Below, piece after piece: positions 20,049 to 34,425 of a stretch of DNA of 64,000 bases (positions within the stretch are counted from its first letter, which is position 1; the number at the start of each line of letters is the position of its first letter). The position numbers and the translations under genes are program-made. The notes beneath the pieces were generated by a model, which saw only the letters and a program-made list of their open reading frames with translations, did no database searches and was not told the DNA's origin. This DNA is from Lunularia cruciata (taxonomy: Eukaryota > Streptophyta > Marchantiopsida > Lunulariales > Lunulariaceae), in NCBI GenBank assembly GCA_948567375.1, contig OX419761.1:4776501-4840500 (forward strand), given 5' to 3'.

Positions 20049-23000
20049 CATTCCCTCTTAGTTAACTCGTCCATGCCTCAGGTTACAAGAGCATGTATTT
20101 GCGCTTGCTCCGACAAGGGTGCAAGGTCTTGGATCCTAGCTCAATTGTGCATTAGATCATTCTGACTCGCACTAGCTCTCTTCTTTATAGCACTTAAGTT
20201 CTGCTTAGGTTTGGTCCACTAATATGCATATTCATTTCTCACTTATGATGTGGTTCTATACTAGATGCAAGAGTGGTCCATATGATTGGGTTTTCTTTGG
20301 AGGATAGAGTATAACTACCCATGATATCATTAGAGATATTATTTGCTATGGCAAGAACAAGTTAATAGTTAGTTTGAAGGGAGCATCCGTATACTTTGCA
20401 GAAAACACATGTTAGAGTATACTTACACTTGGTCCACTACACTTGGTACACATTAGAGATCATCAAATGATAGTAGAGAATGTTGTGATTTCGCACCCGA
20501 CATGTGATGCATTTTTGGAGGGAATGGTTCCTCGTCCCCTTGGATGGGCTTTGAGCGGAGTGGCAACCGGTAAGGTTTCCCCGTATAGGGGTATGTAGGG
20601 AAGTCATCACTTTGTTCGTCTAGTATTGAAGTTTATGTTATATGGAACTAGATATATAATGTTTGTCATATTTATCAAAGAGTGCACGAGAACATACCAT
20701 ATTAGATGTCATGGGATATCATTCTCACTTTCATACCTTATATTATATTTCAGACAGATTGCGTCCATCGCTTTACAATGAACATTGGTTTGCACAATCC
20801 AAATAAGCTATGCTTCTCTCCAATAGATTGTAAATCTTACTACTTTTTTAAAGTGGATATCTTAGGTGCTTCAGGGTAGATGGTTCATACCGATATTAGT
20901 GGAACATTTTGGCGTGATGGGTTTTCCATCCTTCTTGTTTTCAACACGGTCGCCTTTTTCTTGTTATTTGTTCCCCGGGTGTTCATTCTCACGCTTCGTT
21001 TGTTCCAATCGAAACCCAACACGCTGCGAACGTCGAGCAATACTATCACTAGAGGTGTCGTCGATGTGTACGTAGGTTGTTCAGGCAAACATGGCATTCA
21101 CGGAATCGGGGTCAAAGTGGACACGACAATGTCTCGAAGGGACAAGTAACAGGTACGTAGCAACCCATGACACTGTCCATTAGAGAGACCTATCGCACAG
21201 CACGACTTTCAGGTGCATCAGAGTCATCTGTTTACGGTCTAATTTGACCTCCCAACAACATGACCAGCCAGTCCATCGTGTCCTTCGCTGATCGATCACG
21301 GTGAGTCAAGTCTTTCGCACTCGAAAGAATTTGGTGCACTGTGCTCTCATTTCACGTCTGGCTCTCGGTGACAAGCGAAGTGGTCAATCGAAACTCACAA
21401 CTTGGAAAGATATTATTAGAAGGTAGTCAGTTATGTAATAGTACGAATCTGCAATATTACCGGAGCTCCCGAGGTATGTTCCCCTCAAATAGCGGTACTT
21501 TGACTCACTTACACTTGGAAACTATAGTTAGAGGCCTTAACCTAAAGAGCTTCCGATCTCCTCCCTTCCATAAATCAAAATCTGCCATCTGTTGAAATTC
21601 TTTTGAATTTCAGTGCATAAGTCTGCGCGGGTAACGTCAACATCTGCCTTGATACGTTACTACGCAGTAACTAGGTGACATGACTGGAGTCTTTGGTATA
21701 TGTATATGGAGAGAGAGTATCACGAATTCCGTTGCGATTAGTGTTAAGGATCTTCGGTAATACTTGAGCATTCAAGAAATCTACTCTTACTTTAGTTCTA
21801 CTATCAAAGTTAAATGAATTGAGAAGGAAGAGGCTCGAAGAAATCAAAGGTGGAGAGGTCCATCAAACACATATTCCGTGAATGAAGAGTACTCTTTGGA
21901 AACGGCTTGTCTAGATCTTAGTGTTCTGCAGAAGGAATGTGCCACACCACAAGGCATCAAGTGCATAAGCAGGATTCCATCAATTGGGAGTCCTGATTGC
22001 TTAGCTTGCAAAGTCAGGCTCCAAATACACCCGTCAGGCGGCATGCTTTTTCAACTGTACTAGCTTCGCTTCTCGGATGCTCTTGATTAACAAAAGAATG
22101 TAAAGAGCAGATGCACGTAAACAAGCCTGAAGACGAATCGCAACGTCATCTCTTTCTGCAGCTAGAGGTAAACCTGACTTTGCTCTCTTTACCAACATGC
22201 ACACATCCTGATATTTCTATAATGCCGTCTTTGTGCATATCCACACAATTCCATGAGAGCTCTATGCCGGTGCCAAGGTTCTTGAGTGTCTCATACAAGC
22301 AAGGGTGGCGTATTGAAGACAAACAAGAAAACTCACGACGCGTGCTTGCCTTTTTGCTTCTCCCACATGCATCAACAATACGGTATGCACAAATCAAGAA
22401 CTCCATGGCGACCTTGTGGAAGTACCCTGGTCACATGTTTGCACGATCGACGTCAATTTGTAAAGCAGTTTAGAATGATACGAAATAGATTCCAAGCTTC
22501 TAGTGTAGCTGTGGCTTGATTGACGGAGCTTGATCGCGAGGCGAAGCTTGTAGTTGCTAACCGGGGTTCGCGCAGTAGTGGACTTTATCTTGATCCGCAA
22601 CCTTCCGAGTACTAGTAGATTGCGTTACGATCCCCTAAACCGTCATTATAAATCTTCTACCAAATCCGACTTTCGAAAGCAACGAGTGCGAGTCTTCTCA
22701 TCAAATCAAAACAAGATGCCCCAAATACACAGATTTGCGTAACAGGAAATACTGTATGCTTATCAACAAAGTCCTTTGAATGTGAGATGAGTGACTTACG
22801 AAGTGAACTCACTCATGATACTTTTCCATTTGAAATAAGAGGAGAATAGATATCCGTGCTTAGGTTTCCTTCACCTCAGCACAAAGGCGACACAACTTAC
22901 TGGACCAGAATCATGTGTAACCGTAGACTCTCACCCTCTTTGTTGAGGCTTTATAAACTTTGGTAGATCCTTGTCATCAAGTTGGAAAGGTGTTATTAAA

Positions 23001-24292
23001 GTACACCATGTTCTACGTTACCTGTGATGTATGATAACGCAAAAATGACGGAATCGAACGATGGGTTCTCTCGAACCAACTGTACAAGAGAAGGACAGTA
23101 ACCTCCGGCAAATACTGCAAAAGAGTGGGTCACTACCTTGTCAAATCAGTTACATCCTTGGCCCAACTACAGTGTGTTGTTATTCCAGGTAAGAATAGTA
23201 CGACATTACTGAACTCAGCCGCTACGGTACTTGAATCCCTGTTAAGTATGTAGACTACCTTGTTGAGTATGCTGATCATCACTATATCCGTTTGGAAATG
23301 GCGTCTATTTCTCGAGTTGCTAGAGCATAACGTAGGGTGATGTGTGACGTTGGGTTCACTGAAGTCGTTGACTTGAATGATATGTTACGAGCCAAGAGGG
23401 CCACTCTATAGAGCTTTACAGTCTTTTCTAATCACAATTCAGTACAGAATATGGCAACTTAACTTTTGCCCAAGGAAAAGGAACAACTTATGCAAATGAG
23501 ACCCATTTGTATGATATTCGAGAGGTGCTGACCGTTGCACTCCCGAAGAATGGATACTGTGAACTTCTCGATTAGTGCAGCAAAGATAAAGTGGTCCCAT
23601 GTCCATTTGAAAGGTTGTTAGCCGACTATGGATTATTCCTTAACAACTGTTTTCGAGCACTTGCTCGCTCTATTCCAATCGGGAAGTTCTAATTGAAAAC
23701 CTCTGACTCACACCTCATAGTCCTCTCATGTTGCTTAATAGTCTATGTTCGGCAATAGACAAGATTTCCTTGACGAGATTCTTTAGATTTATGGAGTCCC
23801 TCGATTTTGGCCAACTGGGTGAAGGTATATTTGTATTTCTACCGTTAACATTGTTCTTCTGTATTTATTCAGGTTGATTTGTACAAAATCTTATTGAGAA
23901 CTTCTAACATGCTCTTTATTCCTTTCTCATCGACTGGAATATCTTCCGAGTCGCAAGAATATCTCTGAGTCGATGAGACGTAATGTATCTGGTCATGTGG
24001 ATGCGAAATATCTGTTTCTGCTGCATCAGACAAAACGAGTTCTCAAGTAGCTGCAGGAGGTTAGCAACTGGTCACTGTTGCATGTGCTGCTTCTTCGTCT
24101 ATGGAATTCATTCACCACATATTCATTGTCTCAACTTCCACTTTTTACTATGTGTCTTTTGGCCTCAACAACTTTTCTCGTTTCCTTCTATTTGATTCGT
24201 ATTTATCAGTAGATGCGATGCTAAAACACATTGTTATGAAATCTATTGAGTTATGTTTCTTTAAGTTGCTGTCCAATTGGCTGGGTGGACTT
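20049..24292. other. Intergenic, no gene recognised
   Basis: No open frame with a known domain. The longest is 120 codons at 22111-22473 (plus), unrecognised. 20928-20965 holds a partial copy of the dispersed repeat (CAACACGGTCGCC core). Confidence 0.5.
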
Positions 24293-24344
24293 TGTTGAGT
24301 TGAGTTGAGTTGAGTTGAGTTGAGTTGAGTCGAGTCGAGTCGAC
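24293..24344. repeat. GAGTT pentanucleotide microsatellite
   Basis: About seven GAGTT/GTTGA units followed by GAGTC variants. It is the reverse complement of the CTCAA tract in element A, but without the flanking LTR sequence. Confidence 0.9.
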
Positions 24345-25213
24345 ACAACTTTAATCCATCAATCAACCGTATAACGATCATAATTAGCAGGTTCATCAGT
24401 GAACAATAGATGCCTAGTCCATTCTACTGTGTTTTATAGACTTTCCTGTAAGTGCTATTCGACCTTTTACACTCGAGTCGATCGAAGCATTGAAGCTAAT
24501 GCAATTCAAGCTGATTGACTTCTAGTACATCACCGACTAAAGAGTTACATGAAAGGCGACCAACAAAAGGCAGCCAACAAATTTAACGACAGCTACAAGA
24601 CGCCATTGTAGAGAAATATCCGGACAGCGTGCGTATCTCATTGCGTATCGGCCGGCCACAGTTCTGTACAAGAACCTGGTTGTCCTCGTGTTTACTACAG
24701 CGACGTATTGAAACTTTTCAGGTCGAGATACGTGTGAATCTTTCAAGCTGCCTACATGGATCTCCACATCTCCCCACATGGCCGGCATGTGCACCTTCCA
24801 TCTGGCAATTTCATCCTCCACGCAGCCTATGGTAGAATGGTGGACATTTCCAAACCATCGATATTCCTGACCGCGTCAGCGAGGACGCTCAGCATGCAGA
24901 TGACGGCGGTGAGTCGAGACGGATGACTGAAGGCTCGGCTCTACCATCGAATGATTATGTGCATGACCAAGCAGGACGCTCAGAGGCACGCACATTCTCT
25001 GAAGATGCTCCCAAAATGCGAACATTCCGGTTTTAACCATCATGGGTGCCAATGCTAGAGATACCTTCCTAGAGCTCACATACTTGCCGCTAAAAGTTTG
25101 GCGGTTTCCTTTCAAATTTTGGGAACATCCCGGAGAGCCACCCGCTTCTTCTCTTTCCGATGTGAGGATTGCCCAACTAATGTATTATATACTTCCTTAA
25201 AACAATCTCAAGT
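24345..25213. other. Intergenic, no gene recognised
   Basis: A 94-codon open stretch on the minus strand (24537-24821) has no recognised domain. A weak GAAAGGCGACC match to the dispersed repeat is near 24550. Confidence 0.45.
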
Positions 25214-25333
25214 AAAAGAAAAAAGGCGACCGCGTAGGAAAAATGAAGGAGGGGAAGACTCCATCAAGCCGTACAAGGGAGAGACAAAAAAAGTAACATG
25301 GGGCTAAGCCCCAATAGAGTCTGTATGAGAATC
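25214..25333 (-). repeat. Dispersed short repeat, copy 2
   Basis: Reverse-strand copy with the GGCGACCGCG end, the CCGTACAAGGGAGAG core, a short A run and the palindrome GGGGCTAAGCCCC (25300-25312). The copy at 60319-60450 has the same parts in the same order. Confidence 0.8.
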
Positions 25334-28300
25334 CTAAGATATCCGAGCTATCTGAATCTCAATCTCAAGTTAGAAAACTTTGACCGACTCTTTCTTAACG
25401 AAACGTTTAAATGTAATTAAATTTCGCAATTCAACTTAACGACTAGCCTAAGTTGACCAAAATCTTCCCAGTAGACCTCCACCTGTGTCGAACTTACATA
25501 GTGGTCTGTTCACCTACACGTGTTTTTAATTTATAATTGCTATACTTCGTTTATTGAATGTGTAGAATAAAATAAATCAGCATTCAATGAAAAGTTCATT
25601 GAATCATTGACTCATTCATAGAGGTGATGGTAAAACTTAAATACTGAAAAATAAAATTTTGGAATCTATAAAAGAAAATTAAATATTTAAAATTAAATAT
25701 TAAATGTTTAAAATTAAATATTAAATAATTTTAATGCCTAAAGTAAACTTTAGATTACCAACGTATTAATGATATTATTATAATAATGACAATAAAAATA
25801 TATTATCTTGTTTATTTATTTATTTTGTTTACACCGAGTCCCCTCTTATTTTCAGAAATGTCATTTCCCGACACGTAGGCCCAGCTACCTACTAGATTTA
25901 CTTTTGACAGTGGACAACCTGGCACTGACAGGTTTTGTGAAGTTTTTGTGCAACTTGGGGCATCGTTAAATAAGAACACAAAGGTAAAAGTAAAAGTTTG
26001 GTAAAAGTTTTCCTTTCAACTTAGGGTATAATTAAGTTAAAGTACCAAATATAAAATTACAAATGTATATATTATTTCAGGTTTTATGCTTCTCAAATCT
26101 GCTTTATTCTTTAAAATATTAGTTTTTTAAATTAAAAATTATGTAGAAGGTGTAGAAATCATGAGCAAACAAGTTTAGATGAATCTCTCGTCCAGTTCAT
26201 TGCTAATGCCTCAAGTAGCGGCCTTGTCAACTTGCGTTTGCGGGAAACTGACGAATATGCGACATGCGGCGCTGCTGGAATAGGAAAGGGCCGTCGCTTT
26301 CCTGGTAGCTTTCCCCAATACAACGCCCGTCAGAAGGACCATGTTGAAGAGTCTTTCAGGTGCGCTGATCGAAAGAGTCGTGTCACCTCGTGAATTTGTT
26401 TGGATCAAACCTTCAACTCATGAAACTACCAAGCCAAGGATGTGAGGCGGTTTAGTCGGGCGTTTGATCAAATGTTACTACACACCTCGGGGGACCCCAA
26501 ATTGTGCTGATTGAACGAATGCTATGTTGGGCGGTCGGTTCCTACTGTCCCAGAAGCTGACTCTCCAACTTTTGTCCACCCTGTGACTCTATACCTGAGG
26601 AATTCTTCTGGTTGCAGAACCACTACTGTTGCTTTTGTCGTTCTCTCAACATTCGTGTATGGAGTAGGTTTCATTATTTCCAACTACGTAGAGCCAGTTG
26701 ACAGGAGATTGAATATAATTGCACCTCTATCCTTCGATGTCCTTGGTGGGTACTTCTGCCGATTTCCGGAAGGTGATGTGATTAGAGCACCGAGGCACAC
26801 GTGGTTGCGTGAGGTCCCTGCACTAAGACGTTTGAGAAAATCCATAGTTTAACCATCAATTTAGAAACAGAAAGAAAGACCATGTTAGCTGAACCGGAAC
26901 CCTCTTCACCTCTTGCTTTAACATTGTCAATATCCTCTGGATATACCTTCCTGATGTATATTGCAGCTGCTTTGATTTAGAGCAATAATAGCCGATCAAT
27001 ATTAGTGAGAGACAATCTTACAGGTTGAAGATATGATATTTGAACTGCTCTGAGATATGGCAACCAAGTCTTCTACAGCCACAGGGTTGGAAATCAACAA
27101 CTCATGAAATCAATATCATTCAGCCTACTGTATGCAAATCCACAGCTTCACGGTGTTTCTCTATCCAGATTTGCTGGACGATTGTAAATCTTTCACCTGT
27201 AGCCGGATAAGCCAAATAATAATTTATCCACTTGGATACGGATTAAATAACTTCAGGGTCTAGAGATGAACAATTTTTGCATTTCATGCCTCGGCGTGGA
27301 TCAGTGACTTGTAAATGTTGAACAATGTGTGTATCTGAAGGTGAGTGAATACTTTGAGCACGGATGTCTGTGCTCATAGTAGAACCGATGTGAAAGAATA
27401 GACCTCAAATAACTTCGATGGAAGAAACGCTGTAACCTGCCAGCTCAGACAAAGAAGAAAAGGCCCCATCAAGACCTTTGGATAAGTCAGTCAGGGTTGT
27501 AGTTTCCCGAGAATGTTGTCAATGAGTCGTCACAACTGCGGACTGAGCTACATGCTCGTGAAACTGTTCGTCTCAGCTGATCAAAACATGGGTGACGCCA
27601 TTCTTCTGTGCACATCCTAGCCTTTGGATCTCTCATCTTGAAAGTGTCACTCATGAGTTGTAACGTAAAAGAGATGGAAGCAATCTAGACTGTTGAACGT
27701 TGAGTGCGGATTTCTTGAACGTCCTTCTGCAATGAGATTATCGCATGTGATCGTGTATTGTGGAAAACCCGGCGTTCAAGGAGATATTGAGTTCTTCAGC
27801 TTGGTGGAATCATCTTCGTTTGGTCCATATTCCCCTTAATCTGATATTGGAGCTTGATTGACCAAGGATGGAACACAAGATGATATCTCTTGGGCAGATG
27901 CTGACGGATCAGTGTTGAGAAATACAACAATAGAGAGTGTGCATAGTCCTAATCGTTGCAGAAGGACATTCTATAGAGACACGAAACAATGAAGCATATG
28001 ACGAAATTATAATCTGCCAAGTTACGTGAAGAATGGCCATTCGCTCTGACATTAACTTGGAGCAACTTGGCAGTCACTACAGGCCCACTGATGTAATCCT
28101 GCCTGAGCTTTCTGTCTAAGAAAGTCTACGGTAAAGTTAGGGCCCAAAGCAGCCTGCGGATTAAAGAGCGGACTACAGAATTGGCACCTCCAGAAAACCT
28201 GAGAGAGGAGCTTGGCAACAAAGTACAACTACTCCACCACATCGCACCTTGCCATACTGGTAGGAATCCTTTGAATCAGACTACATCTACGAGTCCCATC

Positions 28301-29701
28301 CAAGAAGCCTCTAAATCTGAATCTTGTCCATAGGTCAGTTTGTCCTTTACCGCCAGCGACTTATTTCCGGACAAAGTTTACGAACTACAGGCAAGGAACT
28401 GAAGTTTGATACTCTCTTACATGAGCAGCTGGAAACGTGCACCTGGAAAGATTCACCGTTCTTCCTAACTGACCTACCTGTCCGGATGATGTAAAGATTG
28501 ACCACAGCTGTTATAAGGTTTGTCACCTTGAGTCGTCCATGACTGCTTGCAGCAGAATACATGTAAAAAGTTTCCAAAATTGTTGCCCTCAAGAAGCATG
28601 CCTATATAGTGGTACCTTATCCTGCTTTGGAAAGGGATCCGCAGATCTTTCATGTGTTGAACACGCCTACCCATCACCACCTCCAAGCGCTTCAAGAATG
28701 GCAGTTAAAAATAACTGCACGTAAGTTATACCCCTTAGTGGGTCTGAACAGAGTTCCTCTCATATTTTTCAGCTGCACTGTACTGGCAACATAGAGTGGC
28801 CACCGACTCCATGATGTAAAACTTGTGTCCAGGGCTCGCAATTATCAACTTGTGGTTACGATACGCTTGTCCTACCATGGACTTCTTTTGACAAGTCCTA
28901 TGAATGATTGAGTATAATGTATTATAATCAATATACCGGCTTGTATATGTGAGAAAAGGGAGCAGAAGCCGTTCGAAGAGCCCGGCATCCGGAACCCACA
29001 AAGTATGGAACCGAGAACGTGCATATGAAATGCATGCATGACCGTATGCAAATCGAAATGGATTGAATGTAAGGAAATGGAATGCAAGTGAATCTAACAT
29101 TCCGAAAATAAGCAGAAGTAAGGACGTAATTGTTACATTTCGTAAGTAGCACCTGCAGAGAACTAGTGTGCATTATGGCATAAGAATCAAGACACAACTG
29201 ATTAAACATCTGATATTGAAAGTAGGGGAGGAGGACCATCAAGCAGGGAAGCATCGAGCAAGGAACAAAAGACAGAGCTTTAGTTGAGGATGGGTGGAAT
29301 GGAGCGAAGTGGGAGAGGAGTGGATAGTATCTCGGGTGTATCGGGGAGAAACGTGAGAGGACTGTATAGTGTATATCGCAGCATGCTGTATGAACGCATG
29401 AGTCATAAAACACTAAACACTGAAGGACAGGCGCTCGTAGTAAGCCTCACCAAAGCTAAAACGACTTCATCAGTGCCTAACGCAGCGCCGAAGTAGCTGG
29501 GCGCATGCCAGTACCCCTCGTGCCGAGTTTCTGTTTAAATGCTCATGAGTGCAAGGCACTTACCGGCTTGTATATTGATCATTTGGTCTTATACAAAACG
29601 CATGACGTCATGGGCTGGGCAATTAATGTTGCACAACCTCAATCATACTAGGCTCTTCCATCAGCCATTAGCCGAGATTGGATTTTATAGTTCATGAGGA
29701 T
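25334..29701. other. Intergenic, no gene recognised
   Basis: 25500-26150 is very AT-rich. A 113-codon open frame at 26511-26852 (plus) and a 161-codon frame at 28928-29413 (minus) have no recognised domain, and the latter is compositionally odd (rich in Ser, Tyr, Cys). Neither is called. Confidence 0.45.
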
Positions 29702-32700
29702 TCAATCGTGGCTACCTATTTCCGAGCTACTCTCTAAGGTTACAATATCCAAGAGAACTTTCTTCAAGATGTCCAGAGACAAGGGTCCAAGAAAACGTTG
29801 GTGGTGACCGTTTTCAGAACTTATGTCATCCTTTCCGGAGGAATCCTCCATACCTAAGCTCCACGTCCTCATCCACCAATTGATGCAGTGTGCTTTGACA
29901 TCAGGGCAGGCGACTATAGCAACGTCATCACAGCTTTCCAGTTGGAAAACAACACTAAGAAGATCCCTCGAAACCTTCAGCCCCATGGTTACAGCCTCGT
30001 CGTGAAGCCATGTTACAAGCTCTGTTGCAATCTGCAAGACATACATGAGATGCTTTTAGATTTCAAACATCGCATATTAAAAGCATACGTACAGTTAAGT
30101 ATTATTGCGGTTATGTAAACTCATGGTAATCGGGTGGGAAAATCTCGTACCTGAAATAGCAAGAAGGTGGGTAGTTCAGATATACCCACGTGGTGAGTAC
30201 TTAGGGGTAGGACCTCCTGTGGTGAGGCCTTTGATGGTGCCTCGAATCTTGACTCTCCCTCGAGTCCCTCCACTGTGAGGGATTCATCCCGTAGGACTAT
30301 GGTGCACTGAAACCAGGCTTCGTGGGTTTCAGGAACACCGCTGTCTTTACTTTTCTGGGAAGATTTGGGAGTGACAATCGAAAGATCCCATGCGGAAACG
30401 CGGGGATGCCATGTAGGATGGAAATAAAGCTGAAGATGTGGAATTTCAGAAACCTGTCATAGCATTGCAAAACATGATCAGGTTCAGCCGGCAAAATCTT
30501 GAATATCGCTAAAAGGTGGAGGTTTGTTAAAAGGAAGACCAAATGCCGTTGTAGTCAGCTAGTGCACAAGGGTGATCTGTTCCATTGTGATGTTCAGGGA
30601 AGAACAAGTTTATCTGGTCCCATATCTTCGACAACCATGGCATAAAGAAAATTTTAACATACGTAACATCCTTAAGAGTATGTCATGTACCTGCTTTTCA
30701 AGCTCGGTTAGAACTTTATTATATAAGACACGATGCCGCATGATTGCCGAGAAGTGTTTGATTGCACTGGCCCCATCACCACTGGCGGACTCTTTTGCAG
30801 GCGCAGTTGCCCCTGGTCCTGATGAAGGTTCTCTTGACTTAGTCAAAAGTGGTAGATCTGGTGCGCTCTTTCCTACACCCAACTTGAAGGTCACAAGTCC
30901 ATCCGACAACACGGTTGGATAGCCGAAAACGCACTGATGGAAAGCCTGATGTAAACAAACAACCAAAGCTTTTTCGTTTGGAATAATACGCCGTCCACAT
31001 AGTTTAAGACTAGACCATTCAGAATCTGTTTTATCCAGAGTCTGAGAGGTTGTCGCGGATTTGGTAGGGCCAAGCTTTCCATCTTCTTCATCCTCAGCAT
31101 TGCCATTTTCGTCCTCCTGGATATCAATAGCAACCATCTCCGGACTACGTTTGGCACTCTCTGAAAGCTCGAGAGTAAGACTGGCTGAATGACCAAGACT
31201 GAACTGCAAACAAGTGTCACCAATTCCAAGAATATTCATACCCGAATTGGGCATCAAGGCTTCACGGCCTACCCACTCAAATACCTGCACAAAACAAAAG
31301 CCAGCGCTGTTTTTCAGATCATGTATGGTGCAGTTTACTGGAGCGCAAGAGCCATTCTAGAATCAAATCCCCTAATGAAGTTTAGCGCCCACGAAGATGG
31401 ACTGGACTTGAGAGTACCGTGACCTTGACATCAAGTTGAGTTCGTCATACATGGAAGCAGTTACATAGAGTTTGAATGGAGAAAACGGGAAGCCATTATG
31501 GAGACATGGAGCCATATCGATATCTAGTATCGCTTCTCGAGGCTAGTCTTATCAGCCTTGAGAAGCGGAAAAATGCAAGAAAGCTTGGTAGAAAAGAAGA
31601 GTTTTCTTATCATTATGTAATGAAATTGTCAACTAATTCCAGATGACGAATTTTCACCACGAGGACAGACTCGTAGCAAGGTGTATTTCTCAAAGTAAGT
31701 AGCACCTGGGACTTACTTTGAAATATCTAGCCAGAAAATCAGAAAATCCTCACTACTTCGTCACACAAAGGAGATATGCAAGGGCATGAGACAATGGGAA
31801 AAGAAATGAATTCAAGAGCAACTACTGATAAGTGAACTTCAAACTTGGCAACTATACCTGTTCATCAAATATAACAGCCTGGATACGCCTCAAAACAACT
31901 TGAGCACCTTTAGCACCAGTATCAACTCCTTCTCCAACTCCTCTGTTCTGGCTGCTTGCAGCATCGGTTCCCCTACTTGAGTCCTCAACTTTGACTTTCC
32001 AGTCTTCATCTTTCACATCTTCCCGCTCCCACACTGTACGTCCGGGTTGTGCTGTTCGCAGTGAAATATTCAGCTTGTTCAAAGGCTTTCCAGCTGGAGT
32101 TAAGGCTTGAAGGAGCCCAGTCACGTCTTGGTCAAGGTTCACCAAGGCCAAAGCCGCAGCTCGGACCGATGATCCAGACGATGAATCAGCGGGCAGGGGG
32201 AAAGATAAGTCAATTGAGAATCCGGCGCTTCCACCAGGGCCCGCAGAGACACCTCTTTGACGCTTCACTTTCCAATTGCGCTGCAATCTGCAAGCAAAGC
32301 CAATTTATGAGACAGAGATCAAACTCCAGATCACCATGGCTAAGATGATACGCAACGTTCTAGCCCGACCGCGATGCTGTAGGTAAGTCGGGTCAAGAGC
32401 CAACGAAGAATGGGATCGGTAATTAAATTCTCGATACGAAGTGCTAGAGGATCAGTACAAAGGTTTTAAGGTTTTACCTCATTAGTGCGCCATAGAACAC
32501 AGCCTCCCGCTCAACCTGCCGTTCGAGTGCTTGAGCAGTTCTCTTCAGATACTTCCCAACTTCCTGTAAAAGATACACCACATGAGGAAAACGGAAGTCA
32601 CTTTGATAGTAACACGGCTTTGCAAACCTGCTCAATGGCTCTTTGTTTTTCGAAACGAATATTGTGTTGCCATCGAATAAAATTGTGATGCCGTTTCGTC

Positions 32701-33883
32701 AGCTGCTCACGATATGGACAGAAAGTTATGTGGGCAACCCCACACCACAAGCACCCTACTGGATCCATCGAACAGATGATAACGAACGTCACGTTTATCA
32801 GACCTTTCAAGACTAGTATACTTACACGAAATTTATTATGCTTCGCAGAAGCGCGAAGACAGATCTCATTAAAAGTCTCTTGAGGTAGCATCTTAGGCTT
32901 GTTCATGTTGACAACTTGGACAGCTTCATGTGCCTCCACCTGACCAGAGACGGTGCTTGTTAGTGCAATACTAAACGCTTCCTACGAAGAAACTAAATGG
33001 CATTTATCAAGCTTATAGATAAAACCGAACCACCGACGTATTCAGGTGCTCATCACATCCAAAAAGCATGAGTGATATGTCTGCGAACATCAAAGATATG
33101 ATATCACTGGCTTCCTTGTCCAAAATTTGGCTGAAGTAAAAGGCGGTCACTGGTTCACTTTTCCCAAACATACAAGGTTTACGTTACTAAACGATCGGAT
33201 GAGTACAGACCTATACCACAAGTACACAGAGCATCTAAATTCAGAAACCTTACATGGGTTATAAGATCAAGAATTATATTCAGCTCTTGTTGTGCTTGCT
33301 GCAGATGCTCAGCAGGACCTTGCCATGGCCATACTGCAGGTGCTGGCGGTGGAGCATCCTTGCCAGTCTTGATCTTTTTCGTCTCCTTCTCGACCGTATG
33401 GCCAAAGTCAATCCGCGAAAGCAGATGCAGAGGTTTTTCTTCAGGACTCGGTTCCCTACATGAGACAAGATACACAGCAATCTTATTACCCAAAAAATTC
33501 CACAAAAGTTTATTCTACGCTTTCCTCAGTCGGAGATCAAATCAACTGTGAACATTTTACGATATTATTACATACAACATCAAGGAGAGAGATGATCTCT
33601 GTAAGCAGGAAATGATATACAAAGAACTAAATAGCACGGAGCTCCTCGTCATCCACACCGAAGAAGTCACAAGTGCAACGTTAACTAGTCCTTCAAACTA
33701 TGGAGTGGACACCGGGGAAACCCGGTCAAGAGCGACGAAATTATGAGATTATGGAATCCACAAGCGTGTGAGGAGCACAGAAACTCACACAGGCAGAATT
33801 TCGGTCCCAGCCTCCTCCAAAGCCAAAACACGCTTCAATGGCAGCTTGTCAAGAGTGACCACTAGGCCCCCGGGGGGCGTCAT
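29702..33883 (-). CDS. MED17: Mediator complex subunit 17
   Basis: Head-module subunit of the nuclear Mediator complex that bridges transcription factors and RNA polymerase II. Eight exons, all with GT/AG borders and compatible phases: 33789-33883, 33254-33455, 32826-32939, 32478-32563, 31858-32287, 30691-31284, 30151-30429, 29702-30031, giving about 709 residues. Plant MED17 landmarks in order: VTLDKLPLKRVLALEEAG near the start, LLSRIDFGHTVEKE, the WPWQGPAEHLQQAQQEL helix, YLKRTAQALERQVERE, LQRNWKVKRQRGV, IFDEQVFEWVGREAL, HPTWHPRVSAWDLSI, and the C-terminal ATELVTWLHDEA and LGPLSLDILKKVLLD. The start chosen is ATG 33881-33883; the stop is TGA 29702-29704. It is somewhat longer than the Arabidopsis protein, with extra acidic and Ser-rich stretches in exons 5 and 6. 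Confidence 0.93.
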
Positions 33884-34210
33884 GGCCTCCTCAACGGAAA
33901 AAGCACTCGTCACCTCGTTGATCCGCTCTTCCCCAAACCCCGTATCAAAATGGACGTATCAAACTGGACTCACCGGCTTATTGTCGGGAGTCACGATAAT
34001 CACATCCGCTCTTACATTTTCTCACGGTGAGACGAGAGCGTTGGCAGGTTAGCGTCAAAGACAGATTATGCTTCTAAGGAATACAACTCCTCCACTGTCA
34101 CTCCAGCTTTACACGAGGAAAGTGATACCGTCTGAAAGTTCAACTCAATAGGTCGACCAGACCGCTCTTACGAAGATCCTGTCAGGAGGGGGATGCCGAG
34201 GGTCACGGAA
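33884..34210. promoter_or_regulatory. MED17 upstream region
   Basis: Probable 5' UTR and promoter of MED17 (minus strand). No TATA box could be singled out. Confidence 0.4.
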
Positions 34211-34425
34211 CGGAATCAGTCACCCTGTAATCCCACTGCCACAACCACAAGGATTAACGTTGGCCATGTTTAGTCCGTAATTCGTAATTAGTACGAGGCG
34301 GAATTGCCCCTCCGTCCAGCCAGTCACCCTGCAATTCTACTGCGACAACCGCAAGGATTAGCGTTGCGATGTTTAATCCGTAATTCCTAATTAGCACGCG
34401 GTCGTAATGATCCCATCGTCCAGTA
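34211..34425. repeat. Diverged tandem duplication, two units of about 105 bp
   Basis: Unit 1 begins near CAGTCACCCTGTAATCC (34210) and unit 2 near CAGTCACCCTGCAATTC (34320). Both contain ACAACC-CAAGGATTA, a TTTA-TCCGTAATTC segment and AATTAG-ACG. Confidence 0.85.

Noticed and set aside
26511-26852. 113-codon open frame
   Set aside because: No domain or supporting signals; isolated in non-coding sequence.
28928-29413. 161-codon minus-strand frame
   Set aside because: Odd composition (many Ser, Tyr, Cys, Phe) and no domain; likely chance.
32598-32825. Extra MED17 exon (frame with YREQLTKRHHNF)
   Set aside because: Exon 3 and exon 4 join directly in the right phase and match the order of plant MED17; this stretch is intron.
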